From Hepsetus odoe (Eukaryota; Chordata; Actinopteri; Characiformes; Hepsetidae): DNA of 64,000 nt. The translations under genes and the position numbers were made by a program. The stretch is from NCBI GenBank assembly GCA_017165825.1, contig CM029387.1, positions 11,283,999 through 11,347,998 on the forward strand, given 5' to 3'. The notes beneath the pieces were generated by a model. That model was not told the origin of the DNA and made no database searches. It saw only the letters and a program-made list of their open reading frames with translations. Shown here one piece after another: positions 12,770 through 24,595 of this stretch (position 1 is the stretch's first letter; every line of letters starts with the position of its first letter).

Positions 12770-13469
12770 AGGGAAGGGAGGGAGAGAGGGAGGGGAAGGA
12801 CAGAGAGGGGCAGAGAGAAAGAGAGAGAAAGGGAATAAAGGAGAGAGAGAGACGAGACAAGACGAGACAAGACACAAAAGGAAAAGAAAAAGCCAGAGAG
12901 GGATGGAGAGTGAGGAGAAAGGGTATAAGAGCCAGTGGGAGGGTGGGATGGAGGGATGAGAAAGACAGACGAAGAGAAATTGGAGGAGAGAGATTCCGTC
13001 TGTGAGTGTAATAGTCTCCTGCTGTCTGGCTCTGGGGAATGCTTCTACTGCAGAGGGAGAGAGAGAGAGAAGGAGAAAAGCAGCAGAAGAGAAAGACAAG
13101 AAGAGAAAAGGAAGAGGGAGTGGAAGTAGAAAAGAAATAGAAGGAGAGAATGAGGAAATAAAGGAGTTAAAGAAAAGGAGCAAGAGAGATCATGGAAGGA
13201 AATAAGAGCGAGAAGGAAGAGAGACAGACAGCCTTTTAGAGGTGGTGTGTGTGTGTGTATGTGTGTTTGATGCATAAGCATGGAATCAAAGGGCACAGTA
13301 AAGAGGACAGCAGTGAGAAAGAAAGAAGGTGAAAGTGAGAGTGAGAGAGAGAGAGAGAAAGAGGAAGAGAGCATAGTACAAGACATTAGTACAAGACAGC
13401 CACTGAAATGTGAAAAATGGCGGAACCAGAAGTGAAGAAGAGATATCATGAGATAAAAGAAGAAGGTAC

Positions 13470-13527
<58 letters not shown>

Positions 13528-13555
13528 GAGAAAGAGGGGGGAGCCTCCCACTCTA
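12770..13555. repeat. Long polypurine block with (GA)n cores
   Basis: Nearly 800 bases where the plus strand is overwhelmingly A/G, with pure GA runs at about 13340-13360 and 13472-13530. The long minus-strand Ser/Leu/Phe ORFs here are artefacts. Confidence 0.85.
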
Positions 13556-13601
13556 TTTAAGGCTTCTTTCTTCCTGAACTTGATCATAGCTCTGTCTGTC
13601 T

Positions 13602-13702
<101 letters not shown>

Positions 13703-13900
13703 TGTGGGAGGGTGTGTGTGAATATTTTATACCATCTTCAGTGTGTGCATATAAGCATGTGTTGAGCAGTGTGTGTGTGTGTGTATGTGTGTGTATGTGA
13801 TAGTTACTGTATGATTTTAATTGGTGATTTAACTTGAGTACATTTAATGCATGAATAAAATGTGTGTGGGTGTCTGTATGTATGTGTGTGAATATATGAA

Positions 13901-13902
<2 letters not shown>

Positions 13903-13939
<37 letters not shown>

Positions 13940-13946
13940 CGCGCAT
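13903..13946. repeat. (GT)n microsatellite ending in GCGCGC
   Basis: GT run followed by GCGTGCGCGC, alternating purine-pyrimidine throughout. Confidence 0.92.
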
Positions 13947-15126
13947 ATGTCTTCACTAAGTGGAACAGCAGATGGTCTCGTGAGCGATAAGTCCAGTGAA
14001 GCCTGTTGGTCAGATAAAAACATGTGGGCTGACCCTAATTACTTAATTAAAGAGTTCAGCTTGTTACGCTTAACAAGAGGCCACTGCAGTGTAAGGATGT
14101 GTGTGTCTATGTGCAATAGGGTGTGGCCTCGTTAACCTGCTGTGCTGCGCTTTAGGCACTGACAAGCCGAGTGGACCCTTTGTGTGTGTGTGTTTGTGTG
14201 TGTGTGTTTGTGTGTGTGAGTGGGTATCCCAGTATTCTCTTGTATGAACAGCTCAAAATGCACCCTTTGATTTAAACTGACAGCATGAGGGCATGTCAAG
14301 TTTATTAGTTTCAACTTCTGCTCCTGTAAGCAGCTCGAAGGAAACCTCACTGTCTGTCAAGAGTTCACACAATGAAGCATGCACACAATACACATACTTC
14401 TGCACAATGTAAGGACCCAAACACATGTCCCTTTTGTATTTATACACAATTACCTACATGTCATAATAGTACTTTCCATGCGTGAGGTGAACCCTGACTA
14501 ATAGACCTAGGCCTTCAGTTTGGACCATAAAAGTAATTATGATTATACATGAACATTTTGAGTAGATTAAACTCATAAAAGGCATTATGTGTTTTATTTG
14601 AGCCTCGTCTCAGACAGTGTGTTTTTCTCCTGTATGCATTACAATGATTCTTTCAGCATAGACCCCGTGTACCAGGCTATTAAAGCATTTTTTCAAATGT
14701 CTGAAAACAGACTTTTTTGGAAACCAAATTGTGATTGGCTGATTTCTGTACCACTTTATTATGTTGGCTACTAATCTCACGTAGTTTGGGCTTTCAGCCC
14801 ATGTCCTGACCATCCAGAGTCGTTATTTGGCAGTATCCATGTCAGAAAAAAATCTGCCTATACAATTATCTTTTAGGCATTCCAGAATTTTAAACCTGTG
14901 TCTGACCACCACTACAGTATTGCATTGTTTGCAGAGTTTGCTTTGTTTGCTTCAACACGCAATTCTATTAAACAATAAAAAAATTTTACCCTTTTTGGCT
15001 CTTCAAGGCTAAAACTTGAACTAAAAGATTAGCTAAAAATAAAGAGGTATTATTTCTTATTTCCACTAAAGAAAATAATTCAAATGACCATTATGTATTC
15101 ATCTTTTGTATTACTTTCTGTGCTTA
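13947..15126. other. Non-coding, nothing recognised
   Basis: Contains a short GT stretch at 14180-14220. Otherwise featureless. Confidence 0.55.
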
Positions 15127-16430
15127 TTGGTCACTTTATTAGGAAAATCCAATAATCCAACTGCTTGTTAGTGCAAATATCTAATTAGCCATTCACATGG
15201 TAGCAGCTCAATGCATTAAGTCATTAAGACATTGTCAAAATCACCTGCTGAGGTTCAAACGCAATAGCAAAATGGGGGAGAAAAGTGATATCAGTGACTT
15301 TGATCGTGGCATGGTGGTTGGTGTCAGACAGGCTGGTCTGAGTATGTCAGAAACTGCTGATCTTCTGGGATTTTCATGCAAAACCATCTCAAGGGTTTAC
15401 ACGGAATGATCAGAAAAAGTCAAAGTGACTGTTCTTGTCATTGTGAGTACACAGCACAACACACAGTGAACTACAACAAAATTATACCTCTGCATTTTAC
15501 ACACAAAAACGCACCGCAGGGGCAGCTATTGAAAGCAGCCAGGGAGAAGTGGCAGGGACGGTACCTTGCTCAAGGGTGCCTCAGGGCAACCTACTGGTAA
15601 GGGATTCAAACTCGCAATCTTATGAGCTGGGGCCCAGCTCTCTAACCATTAGGCCTCACACTGCCTCTAATATTCAGTATGCAGCAGTTCTCTGGGTGGA
15701 AATACCTTGTTGATAGCAGAGTTTAAAGGATAATGGCCATGTTCAAGCTAATAGAATGACAATTGTAAATCAAATAATCACTTTTTACTACTGGGGTATG
15801 CAGAAGCGCATGAACGCACAACACACAACCCTGAAGCAGATGGGCTACAGCTGCAGGATACCACACCTGGTGCCACTCTTGTCAGCTAAGAACAGGTAAC
15901 TAAGGCTTTAGTTTTCAGAGGATGACCAATTTTGGGCAATAGAACATTGGAAAAAATGGCCCAGTATGATGAGTCTCGATTTCTTCTCTGCAGTTCGGAT
16001 GGTAGGATCAGAAAATTGTGTCAACAACACGAAAGTATGGATCCTTCCTGCCTTGTATCAGTGGATTTTCTTGGCACAATCTGGGACCCTTAAAACCAAT
16101 GAAGATAACCCCAATACCCACCTTCTGATAGCTACTTTCAGCAGTATAGCATGCTATATCACACAGCTCAAATCATCTTAGACTGGTTTTCTTGAAAATG
16201 GCAATGACTAGATGTCACCTTAGGTTTGTGTTAGAACAGAAGATCTGCATCATAGATTTTTAGCCAACAAATCTATGGCAACAGCAAGACGGTATTATGC
16301 CACTATGGACTGAAATTGCTGAGGAACATTTCCAGCAGCTCATTGAATCTATGCCATCCATTATAGCTGTTTTTAAAGGAAAAAGGGGGTCCAATACTAG
16401 CAAGGTATACATAATAAAGTGGTTGGTCAG
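15127..16430 (+). mobile_element. Tc1-like DNA transposon relic carrying a SINE insertion
   Basis: The left end has GGTCACTTTATTAGG and the right end has ATAATAAAGTGGTTGGTCAG, an imperfect inverted pair typical of a teleost Tc1-like family. The transposase N-terminus is readable at 15271-15405 (MGEKSDISDFDRGMVVGVRQ, then AGLSMSETADLLGF), a helix-turn-helix. The frame then breaks where a SINE (15413-15666) is inserted. Remnants of the catalytic region follow, including a stretch around 15960-16090 equivalent to the DDE W-S/DES block. It is non-functional. Confidence 0.82.
15413..15666 (-). mobile_element. tRNA-derived SINE, family A, inside a Tc1 relic
   Basis: Minus-strand copy from AAAAAGTCAAAGTGACTG to CCATTAGGCCTCACACTGCC. 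It interrupts the transposase frame of the Tc1-like element at 15127-16430, so it inserted later. Confidence 0.75.
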
Positions 16431-16544
16431 TTTGTATATATTTTGTGTACATTGAATTTAAATATATTTATGTGAAAATTATTGCCCTATAAATATTTTA
16501 TTTACATCAATCAATTAATATAGTGGGACTCATACTGATTAAAA

Positions 16545-17070
16545 AAACAGCTAGGGTAACCCAGTGACATAAAGGGGTCACCATTGTCTGCAGAACGTTT
16601 AGGTAGCTGGTGCACATCACATTAACAAATTAACAGTGTCCCCAGCAGAACACTGCCCAGAGCATTGTGCTGTCTCAACTAGCTTATCTGCTATCCAAAG
16701 AAGGATGTATAATAAAATGTGATTTATCAAACCAGGCAAACTATCTTTTCTTGCTCCATGATCCAGTCATGATAGTCACATATTTGTAGGCATTTACAGA
16801 ATTGAGCAGGGATTAATCTGGGCACTCTGACCAGTCTGCAGCTACACACCCCCATACACAGCAAGCTGACGCAAGCTGTTTTCTGTCACTTTTCCGTCAT
16901 ATCTAGCATTCAGTCTTTTAGCAATTTGTGCAACAGTAGTTTTTTTGGTGAGATCAGACTAGGCAAAATAGCCTTCACTCCGCTTGCAGTTCTTGGGCAC
17001 CTATAAAGCTGCTGGCAGTTAATTGCCTAAGCGGGATTGATACTTAAACCTGCCCATTTTTCCTGCTTCC
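16545..17070 (-). mobile_element. Decayed Tc1/mariner-like fragment
   Basis: Read on the minus strand, this stretch resembles the transposase body of another teleost Tc1-like family: a block equivalent to C-R-L-Q-T-G-Q-S-A-Q (near 16830-16855), a W..I-M-E-Q-E-K-I-V-C-L block (near 16740-16780) and a CTGGGCAGTGTTCTGCTGGG stretch (near 16640-16660). No terminal repeats were found and no frame is intact. Assignment is by recognition of conserved blocks only. Confidence 0.55.
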
Positions 17071-17071
17071 A

Positions 17072-17835
17072 AAACATCAGCTATTAACAACAGTAAGTTC
17101 ACTTGTTATTTCATCAATGTCAATGTTATTCCCTTTTCTTTAGTGATTTCTTTAGTGATACATGCATGCATGTATGTGTGTGTGTGAGTGTGTGTGTGTG
17201 TGCATGTGTGTGTGTGTGTGTCTATACATCTGTAAATTACCAAAATGCTCAGAACACAATCCTAATCTTAACCGTACTACCTTAAAAGGACTAGTTTTGC
17301 TTTTTTAGTTTTGAACAAATGGGGCACACAGCTTTAGTTTTACAAATCTTTAAATTATTTATTTATTTTACAAATGAAAAGGCTCACAAAAACTATGCAT
17401 ACATATTTGCTCTCCCTTAGCCCAGTAAGCACATAAGCGCATTGATTTGATATCTCTGCTTTTCTTTTCATCTCATTTAAACTCATTTCACTCTCTCCAT
17501 CTGTCTTTTCTCATGTGCAGGTTGTGTTTGCATTGTGTTTACAGTATGCAGAAAAAACAGCGTGTGTGTGTCATGGTTAGGGGTTGCTTCGTCTCGCGGG
17601 TCAAGCTTTAGGTCACGGCGGTTGCTCCTGGTAACCTCCCTCCGTCTGGTTGCTTAGCAACTCTCTTCTTTTGTTCCAAAGTGAATTAATTTATGGTTTA
17701 TCCATCCTCCCTCCCTCACGATTTTTTAACCTCTCAGTGTCACTCTCTCTATCTCTCTCTCCATCTCTCTCTTTGCCCCTCAGGATTGTGGTCTTTCCTT
17801 CTCCACACATCAATCTGTCACCGAGCTCTAAGCTA

Positions 17836-17836
<1 letters not shown>
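17072..17836. other. Non-coding with short GT and CT-rich tracts
   Basis: GT repeat at 17174-17221 and CT-rich sequence from 17690. The GC-richer patch at 17575-17660 has no recognisable feature. Confidence 0.5.

Positions 17837-17889
<53 letters not shown>
17837..17889. repeat. (CT)n microsatellite at the left edge of copy A
   Basis: About 26 CT units directly preceding the duplicated block. Confidence 0.95.
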
Positions 17890-17891
<2 letters not shown>

Positions 17892-18554
17892 GGCATGCAT
17901 GTATATAAAGCACAGCTCATATAGCCATATGGCAACAGCCTCTCTAAATATCAGCAAAAGGGTTGCTTTGTCCACTTGTTTTTCCTGCAGTTGGAGATTA
18001 TGTTGCAAAAATATTGTGTAAAATCTTTGTAGTTTCAGGTCATGTTATTAAGATGATTTATGTCAGCCACTGTGCAGAATAAAGTTAATGGTATCATTAT
18101 GGTTACCAGTATTATTGTATAATATAGAAAAGAAAGAGGGTCCAAACATTTCTGCAAGATATATGCTTTATGAGATAACTTGGGGAGGAAAGATCCGCTG
18201 GATCTCTACCTTTTTGTCTCAAGGACAGGATTATAATTTGTCAATTTTTTAACTACAAAGCAAATGACTTGTTTGTTGGCAGTGGATAATCATGTTATAC
18301 ATTAAAAAGTTGTGATTAGAATGGAAAGAGCCATGTTTTGTAAAATGTTCATCTTTTAGGCAAGATCCTCAGACATTGAGCAAAAGGACTCTTTAAAATT
18401 GTCTAAATGAATTCCTCTTTGTTATGAAGACGTAAAGTCAATAATTATTTGGATTTACTTTGTTTAAATTGTTAATTCACATCTTATTATTGTTAAGCAT
18501 AATAAAAACAAAAAATTATAATTTACAATAACATATTAATTTCCGACTTTTTTT

Positions 18555-19614
18555 CTTTTCATTGCTCCCATTTAGGAGTCGCCAGTGGATCGTAACTGTC
18601 TCCATTTCTTCTGGGTCCTTTGCATTTTCCTTCTTCAAACCAACCACCTGCATGTCCTCTCTCACCACATTCATAAACCTCCTCTTGGTCTATCTTTCCT
18701 CTTTTCCAGCTCCATCTTCAACATCATCTTCCAAATATAATCCTTGTCTCTCTGCTGAATATGTCCAAACCAATGTAACCTTGCTTCTCTAACTTTGTTT
18801 CCAAAACGTCTAACCTGAGCTGTCCCTCTAATATACTAATTTCTAATCCTCTCCATCCTCATCAAACACAATGAACATCTCAGCATGGACATGCTGAGCT
18901 GTCCATTACTATTAGAATGGGCTCACCGCTGAACCTTGATGTAATCCAGCCTCTACCCTAAATGCATCCATCAATTCCACTGCAGATCTCACCACTGTTA
19001 CACTGGCTTCATACATATCCTGCACTGCTCTCACATCTCTGTAACATTTGACATCCTCATACAAAACCACAACTCCTCTCTAGGCACCCTGTTATATGCT
19101 TTCTCCAAGTCCGCAAAGGCACAATGCAGCTCCTTCTGACCTTCTCTCTGTACTTCCATCAGCACCCCCTGCAGCAAAACATTGTATCTGTAGTGCTCTT
19201 TCTTGGCATAAAACCATACTGCTGCTCACTAATCCACTCCTTTTATTAACCTAGCTTCCACTACTCTTTCCCATAACTTCATGCTGTGGCTGATCAACTT
19301 TATCCTCTATAGTTACTACAGCTCTGTGCATCTCCCTTATTCTTGAAAATCGGTACAAGCACACTTTGTCTCCTCTCCTCAGGCCTCCTCTCACTTCAAG
19401 ATTGTGTTAAACAATCTGGTCAGAAACAGTAACCATCTCTCCTAAACACCTCCATGCTTCCACTGGTATATCATCTGGTCTAACAGCCTTTGCACTCTTC
19501 ATCCTCTTCATCGCCAGTCCTCACTTCCACCTTGCTTATTTGCTGCACTTCCTGGTTCACTATCCGCACATCATCCAGTCTTCTCTCTCTCTCATTTTCT
19601 TCATTCATCAATGA
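18555..19614 (-). mobile_element. RTE-type LINE fragment in copy A
   Basis: 5'-truncated RTE fragment with the same layout as 22346-23426: 3' tail region, an internal deletion, then the first half of the reverse transcriptase. Frameshifts every few dozen bases leave no long open frame. The right target-site duplication ATTACCTGACTT is present near 19615; the left one is decayed. Confidence 0.82.
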
Positions 19615-20422
19615 CATTACCTGACTTAACATATCAAATTGTAATCATGCACAGCCTGCATTTAATAATTAAATCATGTTACAAACTTAAATCAGAATAC
19701 TTATCTATTTTATGAACAAAATTGACATTTCAAGTACTTTGTCTAATTGTTATTTTCATTTTGGCATTGAATATTATAAGCTACCATCATTAAGACAAAT
19801 CAGTGGAAATAAACTGATGAAAAGGCTAGAAATGATCTTACACATAAATGATACATTCAGTAAAACTTATATACTGATGAAAGATTCACTGGGGGCCTCC
19901 TTACAATATTATCAGGGCAAAATCCCACTTTTAAAGATTTATTTTGTGCCATAAAAACAGAACTGTCTGCAGTTTTATTTCCCTTGACTGTGCGTAGGTT
20001 TATGCAGCATCATCCTGAAGATGTTGAACTCACAAACAGATACAGTTTAGCTTACAGTAAATAGACATTATTGCTCTATAAGGTGCAACTCTTCATGCTT
20101 TTCCTCAAGTCTTAATCTCATTCCTCAATGGTCAGGACCTCCCAGAACCACAAGAGGGCCAATATTATTTAGAGGAATTATCTTTGTTATTGCAGTGACA
20201 CTGAGACGTTAGTTGCATCTTAACATAAAGCTTTGTTGTAAAGAGTTGACTAGATAACAGCAGTCTGTTCAATTTTTAATGCCCACTCTACTGTTCAAGT
20301 TATTAGATATATCAAAATCAAATTGGACCTTATTTTCAGATCATTTTATATACAAAGTATATAAAGTGAGAGATACAGTGGAACAAAACAAACAAAGATT
20401 TACATACAAAGTTTGCACATTT

Positions 20423-20744
20423 TGTAACGTGTATGGGCGGTGGTAGACGCCAACGCTTGAGCCAGGAGTTCGATCAAAACCTTTATTAACTACATTTACA
20501 AACAGAAAACAAAGGACCGCAGTCCTAACTAAAACAAGGGAACTGCAGCCTAAACCAAGATACCGCAGATGACCACATAAACCACTCATAAAGTGTAGGC
20601 AGAGCCTAAATAAATGAGCCGCTCTGTTCTGACTCATCGGGCTTAATAGTCACCCCAATGAAACACACCTGTGCTCTTCATTAGCTCAGGTGTGTTCCTG
20701 AATAGAATGAGCGCCTCTATCGCACAAACACTCTGATCTCAGAC
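20423..20744. mobile_element. Short 0.33-kb element in copy A (solo LTR or MITE)
   Basis: Diverged counterpart of 24250-24582 with the same position in the duplicated block. It starts TGTAACG and ends near AGACA. No coding content. Confidence 0.6.
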
Positions 20745-20815
20745 AGAACTAATTTCAAAAGGCGCCCTGGCGCAAAACAGAAGTAAACACCTGGGGAGGC
20801 CAAGAACAAAAACAC

Positions 20816-21570
20816 TCACAAAGTCTCTTTTAGGCATATGGTCAGGGTCCACAAAACAAGTTCTATACAGCACTCTGACCTCATTGCAGTGTCCAGGCAC
20901 TGAGGTGGCGAGGGGAATCCTAGAAGTTCAGTCCACTTCTTTAACTGTTGCCTGATCAATCTTTCTAGAGTCACTGGAGGAATCGCCCGATTCAGTGAAC
21001 GCCGCTGGCAGAACTTGGAAGAGTTAAACATAGATTTTAAAGGGTTCAAAGAGGAAGTCTCTCTCACATAGTCCGAACTCTGTTTCCAACCTGCCATCCT
21101 TGTTCTTCACGCTCTCATCACAGAATCTACAGTGAAGCTGTCGCTTCACTTTCGAACTGAGAAGACAGGTCATTATGATGTCTTTGTGGCTCCTTCCTTC
21201 TTTTGATCATATTCCCCTGCTGCTTGAGCCCAGTGAGTAAACGTCCCAGCTCCTGGTTCCACTATGAGAAATTTCACATGGACCTCCACAAGCCACCTTT
21301 GTTCTGAGCCTGCTGCATTGTGAGGGTGAACTAAATGTAGGAATATCATGCAGCTGGTCAATCTCTGGAATCTTTCCTGCTTCTCCATCAGACTGTTCTT
21401 CAGCTGCTCCGCTCTGGCTTTAACTACCAGGGTCCCAGCATGCACTGGTGTCTGTGGAGTGAGCCGCATTCAAGACGCTAATCTTGCTTCCATACCCCTG
21501 ACCTGCTTCTCTAGCTCGAGCTTAATAGGCTCACTTTGGGCTTCTTCAGCTCAGCCTGCAGAGCAACGCT
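20816..21570 (-). pseudogene. Unrecognised coding-like stretch between the duplicated blocks
   Basis: On the minus strand this unique segment has several adjoining open pieces with protein-like composition. About 21500-21570, with a frameshift, gives ALQAELKK and then EPIKLELEKQVRGMEARL, which looks like a coiled coil. 21173-21469 follows with VVKARAEQLKNSLMEKQERF. 20816-21097 has ERLIRQQLKKWTELLGFPSP. I do not recognise the family. No splice-site pattern or start context is convincing. It could be a decayed transposon gene, a captured host exon or a processed pseudogene. It lies exactly between copies A and B and is absent from the other junctions. Confidence 0.35.
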
Positions 21571-21573
21571 AAG

Positions 21574-21575
<2 letters not shown>

Positions 21576-21634
<59 letters not shown>
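21576..21634. repeat. (CT)n microsatellite at the left edge of copy B
   Basis: About 29 CT units. The matching position in front of copy A is also a CT run. Confidence 0.95.
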
Positions 21635-21635
<1 letters not shown>

Positions 21636-22345
21636 ACTCTATATTTGCATGAGTGGGAAAAGGATAATATGCAGTAAAAGCACAGCTCATATAGGGGCCA
21701 TATGGCAACAGCCTTCTAAATATCAGCAAAAAGGGTTGTTTTGTCCACTCTGTTTTTCTCAGCAGTTGGAGATTATGTTGAAAAAATATTGTAGTAATCT
21801 TTGTAGTTTGCAGTCATGTTATTAAGTGACATTTGCTGTTTTGTGCCATCAGCAGTAATGGAAGTTAATGGTATCATTATGGTTACCAGTATTATTGTAT
21901 AATATAGGAAAATAGCAGTGGTCCAAAACATTTCTGCAATATGTTATGTTTATGAGATAACTTGGGAGAAAAGATCCCTGCTGGATCTCACCTTTTTTGT
22001 CTCATGACAGGATTATAAGTAATTTGTCAACTTTAACTACAAAGCAAATGACTTGTTTGTTTTGGCAGTGGATAATCATGTTATACATTAAAAGTTGTGA
22101 TTATAGGAATGGAAAGAGCCATGGTTTTTGTAAAAATGTCATCTTTTTAGGCAAGAGATCCCTCAGACATTGAGCAAAAGGACTCCTTTAAAATTGTCTA
22201 AATGAATTCTTTGTTATGAAGACGTAAAGTCAACAATTATTTGGATTTTACTTTGTTTAAATTGTTAATCATTATTCTTATTATTGTTGCCATAACAAAA
22301 AACAGTAAAAATTATAATTTTGATAATAATGATATTACCTGACTT

Positions 22346-23426
22346 CTTTTTTTTCTTTCGGCTGCTCCCATTTAGGAGTCGCCACAGTGGATCAACTGTC
22401 TCCATTTCTTCTGGTCCTCTGCATTTTCCTGCTTCAAACCAACCACCTGCATGTCCTCTCTCACCACATTCATAAACCTCCTCTTTGGTCTACCTCTTTT
22501 CCTCTTTTCCAGCTCCATCTTCAACATCATCCTTCCAATACAATCCTCATCTCTCCTCTGGACATGTCCAAACCAATGCAACCTTGCTTCTCTAACTTTG
22601 TTTCCAAAACGTCTAACCTGAGCTGTCCCTCTAATATACTAATTTCTAATCCTCTCCATCCTCATCAAACACAATGAACATCTCAGCATGGACATGCTGA
22701 GCTGTCCATTACTATTAGAATGGGCTCACCGCTGAACCTTGATGTAATCCAGCCTCTACCTTAAATGCATCCGTCACTCCCACTGCAGATCTCACCACTG
22801 TTACACTGCCATCATACATATCCTGAACTACTCTCACATACATCTCTGTAACATTTGACATCCTCATACAAAACCACAACTCCTCTCTAGGCACCCTGTT
22901 ATATGCTTTCTCCAAGTCCGCAAAGGCACAATGCAGCTCCTTCTGACCTTCTCTGTACTTCTCCATCAGCACCCTCAGAGCAAACATTGTATCTGTAGTG
23001 CTCTTTCTTGGCATAAAACCATACTGCTGCTCACTAATCCTCACCTCTTTTATTAACCTAGCTTCCACTACTCTTTCCCATAACTTCATGCTGTGGCTGA
23101 TCAACTTTATCCTTCTATAGTTACTACAGCTCTGTGCATCTCCCTTATTCTTGAAAATCGGTACCAGTACACTTTGTCTCCACTCCTCAGGCATCCTCTC
23201 ACTTTCCAAGATTGTGTTAAACAATCTGGTCAGAAACACAACTGCCATCTCTCCTAAACACCTCCATGCTTCCACTGGTATATCATCTGGTCTAACAGCC
23301 TTTGCATTCTTCATCCTCTTCATCGCTGCCCTCACTTCCACCTTGCTTATTTGCTGCACTTCCTGGTTCACTATCCGCACATCATCCAGTCTTCTCTCTC
23401 TCTCATTTTCTTCATTCATCAATGAC
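22346..23426 (-). mobile_element. RTE-type LINE fragment in copy B
   Basis: 1.08-kb 5'-truncated LINE flanked by the 12-bp target-site duplication ATTACCTGACTT (22334-22345 and 23427-23438). On the minus strand 22715-23443 encodes RT fingers and palm: EVRAAMKRMKNAKAVRPDDI, then EEWRQSVLVPIFKNKGDAQS, QQYGFMPRKSTTD and DLEKAYNRVPREELW. Near 22686 about 480 bp present in the intron-2 LINE (active site and thumb) is missing, so the fragment jumps from LHQGSA to the C-terminal tail. The tail frame 22372-22581 has HVQRRDEDCIGR and GRPKRRF. Confidence 0.86.
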
Positions 23427-24249
23427 ATTACCTGACTTAACATATCAAATTGTAATCATGCACAGCCTGCATTTAATAATTAAATCATGTTACAAATCTA
23501 ATCGTAATTACTTATCTATTTTATGAACAAAATTGACATTTCAAGTACTTTTGCTCAATTGTTATTTTCATTTTGGCATTGAATATTATAAGCTACCATC
23601 ATTAAGACAAATCAGTGGAAATAAACTGATGAAAAGGCTAGAAATGATCTTACACATAAATGATACATTCAGTAAAACTTATATATTGATGAAAGATTCA
23701 CTGGGGGCCTCCTTACAATATTATCAGGGCAAAATCCCACTTTTAAAGATTTATTTTGTGCCATAAAAACAGAACTGTCTGCAGTTTTATTTCCCTTGAC
23801 TGTGCGTAGGTTTATGCAGCATCATCCTGAAGATGTTGAACTCACAAACAGATACAGTTTAGCTTTACAGTAAATAGACATTATTGTTCTATAAGGTGTG
23901 AAACTCTTCATGCTTTTCCCTCAAGTCCTTTTTAATCTCATTCCTCAATGGTCAGGACCCTCCCAGAACCACAAGAGGGCCAATATTATTTGAATAGTGA
24001 ATCATTCTGAGTATTGCAGTGACACTGAGACGTTAGTTGCATCTTAACATGTGTTTTTGTTGTAAAGAGTTGACTAGATAACAGCAGTTCTGTTCAAATT
24101 TTAATACAGGGCCCACCTACTGTTCAAGTTATTAGATATATCAAAATCAAATTGACCTTATTTCAGATCATTTTATATACAAAGTATATAAAGTGAGAGA
24201 TACAGTGGAACAAAACAAACAAAGATTTACATACAAAGTTTGCACATTT

Positions 24250-24582
24250 TGTAACGGTGGCGGGGTGCAGGGAGGACGCCAACGCTGAGCCAGGAGTTCG
24301 GATCAAAAACCTTTATTAACTACATTTACAAAAACAAGAAACAAGGACTGCAGTCCTAACTAAAACAAGGGAACTGCAGCCTAAACCAAGATACCCAGAT
24401 GACCAAACACAAAACCACCATAAAGTGTAGGCAGAGCCTAACAAATGAGCCGCGCTCTGTTCTGACTCATCGGGGCTTAAATAGTCAGCCCCAATGAAAC
24501 ACACCTGTGCCTTCATTAGCTCAGGTGTGTTCAGTCAGAACAGAGCGCCCTCTATCGTGCACAAAACACCTGATCCGTGACA
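24250..24582. mobile_element. Short 333-bp element with TGTAACGG/CCGTGACA ends
   Basis: The ends TGTAACGG and CCGTGACA form an 8-bp inverted pair with one mismatch. The element is flanked by the 5-bp direct repeat CATTT (24245-24249 and 24583-24587). TG...CA ends with a 5-bp duplication would fit a solo LTR. The longer terminal inversion would also fit a MITE. There is no coding content. A related sequence is at 36736-36986. Confidence 0.65.
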
Positions 24583-24595
24583 CATTTCAAAAGAG

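Larger units (their letters stand above)
17890..20760. repeat. Duplicated block, copy A (about 2.9 kb)
   Basis: Almost the whole block recurs in the same orientation at 21655-24595, offset by about 3.77-3.83 kb. Both start just after a (CT)n tract. Both contain, in order, a unique AT-rich stretch, an RTE fragment, a second unique stretch and a short 0.33-kb element. Differences are mostly one- to three-base insertions and deletions rather than substitutions. Copy A is the more frame-damaged. Confidence 0.88.
21655..24595. repeat. Duplicated block, copy B (about 2.9 kb)
   Basis: This is the direct-repeat partner of 17890-20760. The RTE fragment here keeps a 242-codon open frame that is broken in copy A, and the flanking target-site duplication is clearer. 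The sequence right of copy B (from 24596) is unlike that right of copy A. Confidence 0.88.

Noticed and set aside
12749..13587. Long minus-strand frames of 144 and 180 codons
   Set aside because: Low-complexity translation of polypurine DNA. No domain or splice context.
19712..19954. 80-codon frame, nearly identical at 23533-23766, as a conserved gene
   Set aside because: The identity is explained by the block duplication. No family features or codon bias support coding.
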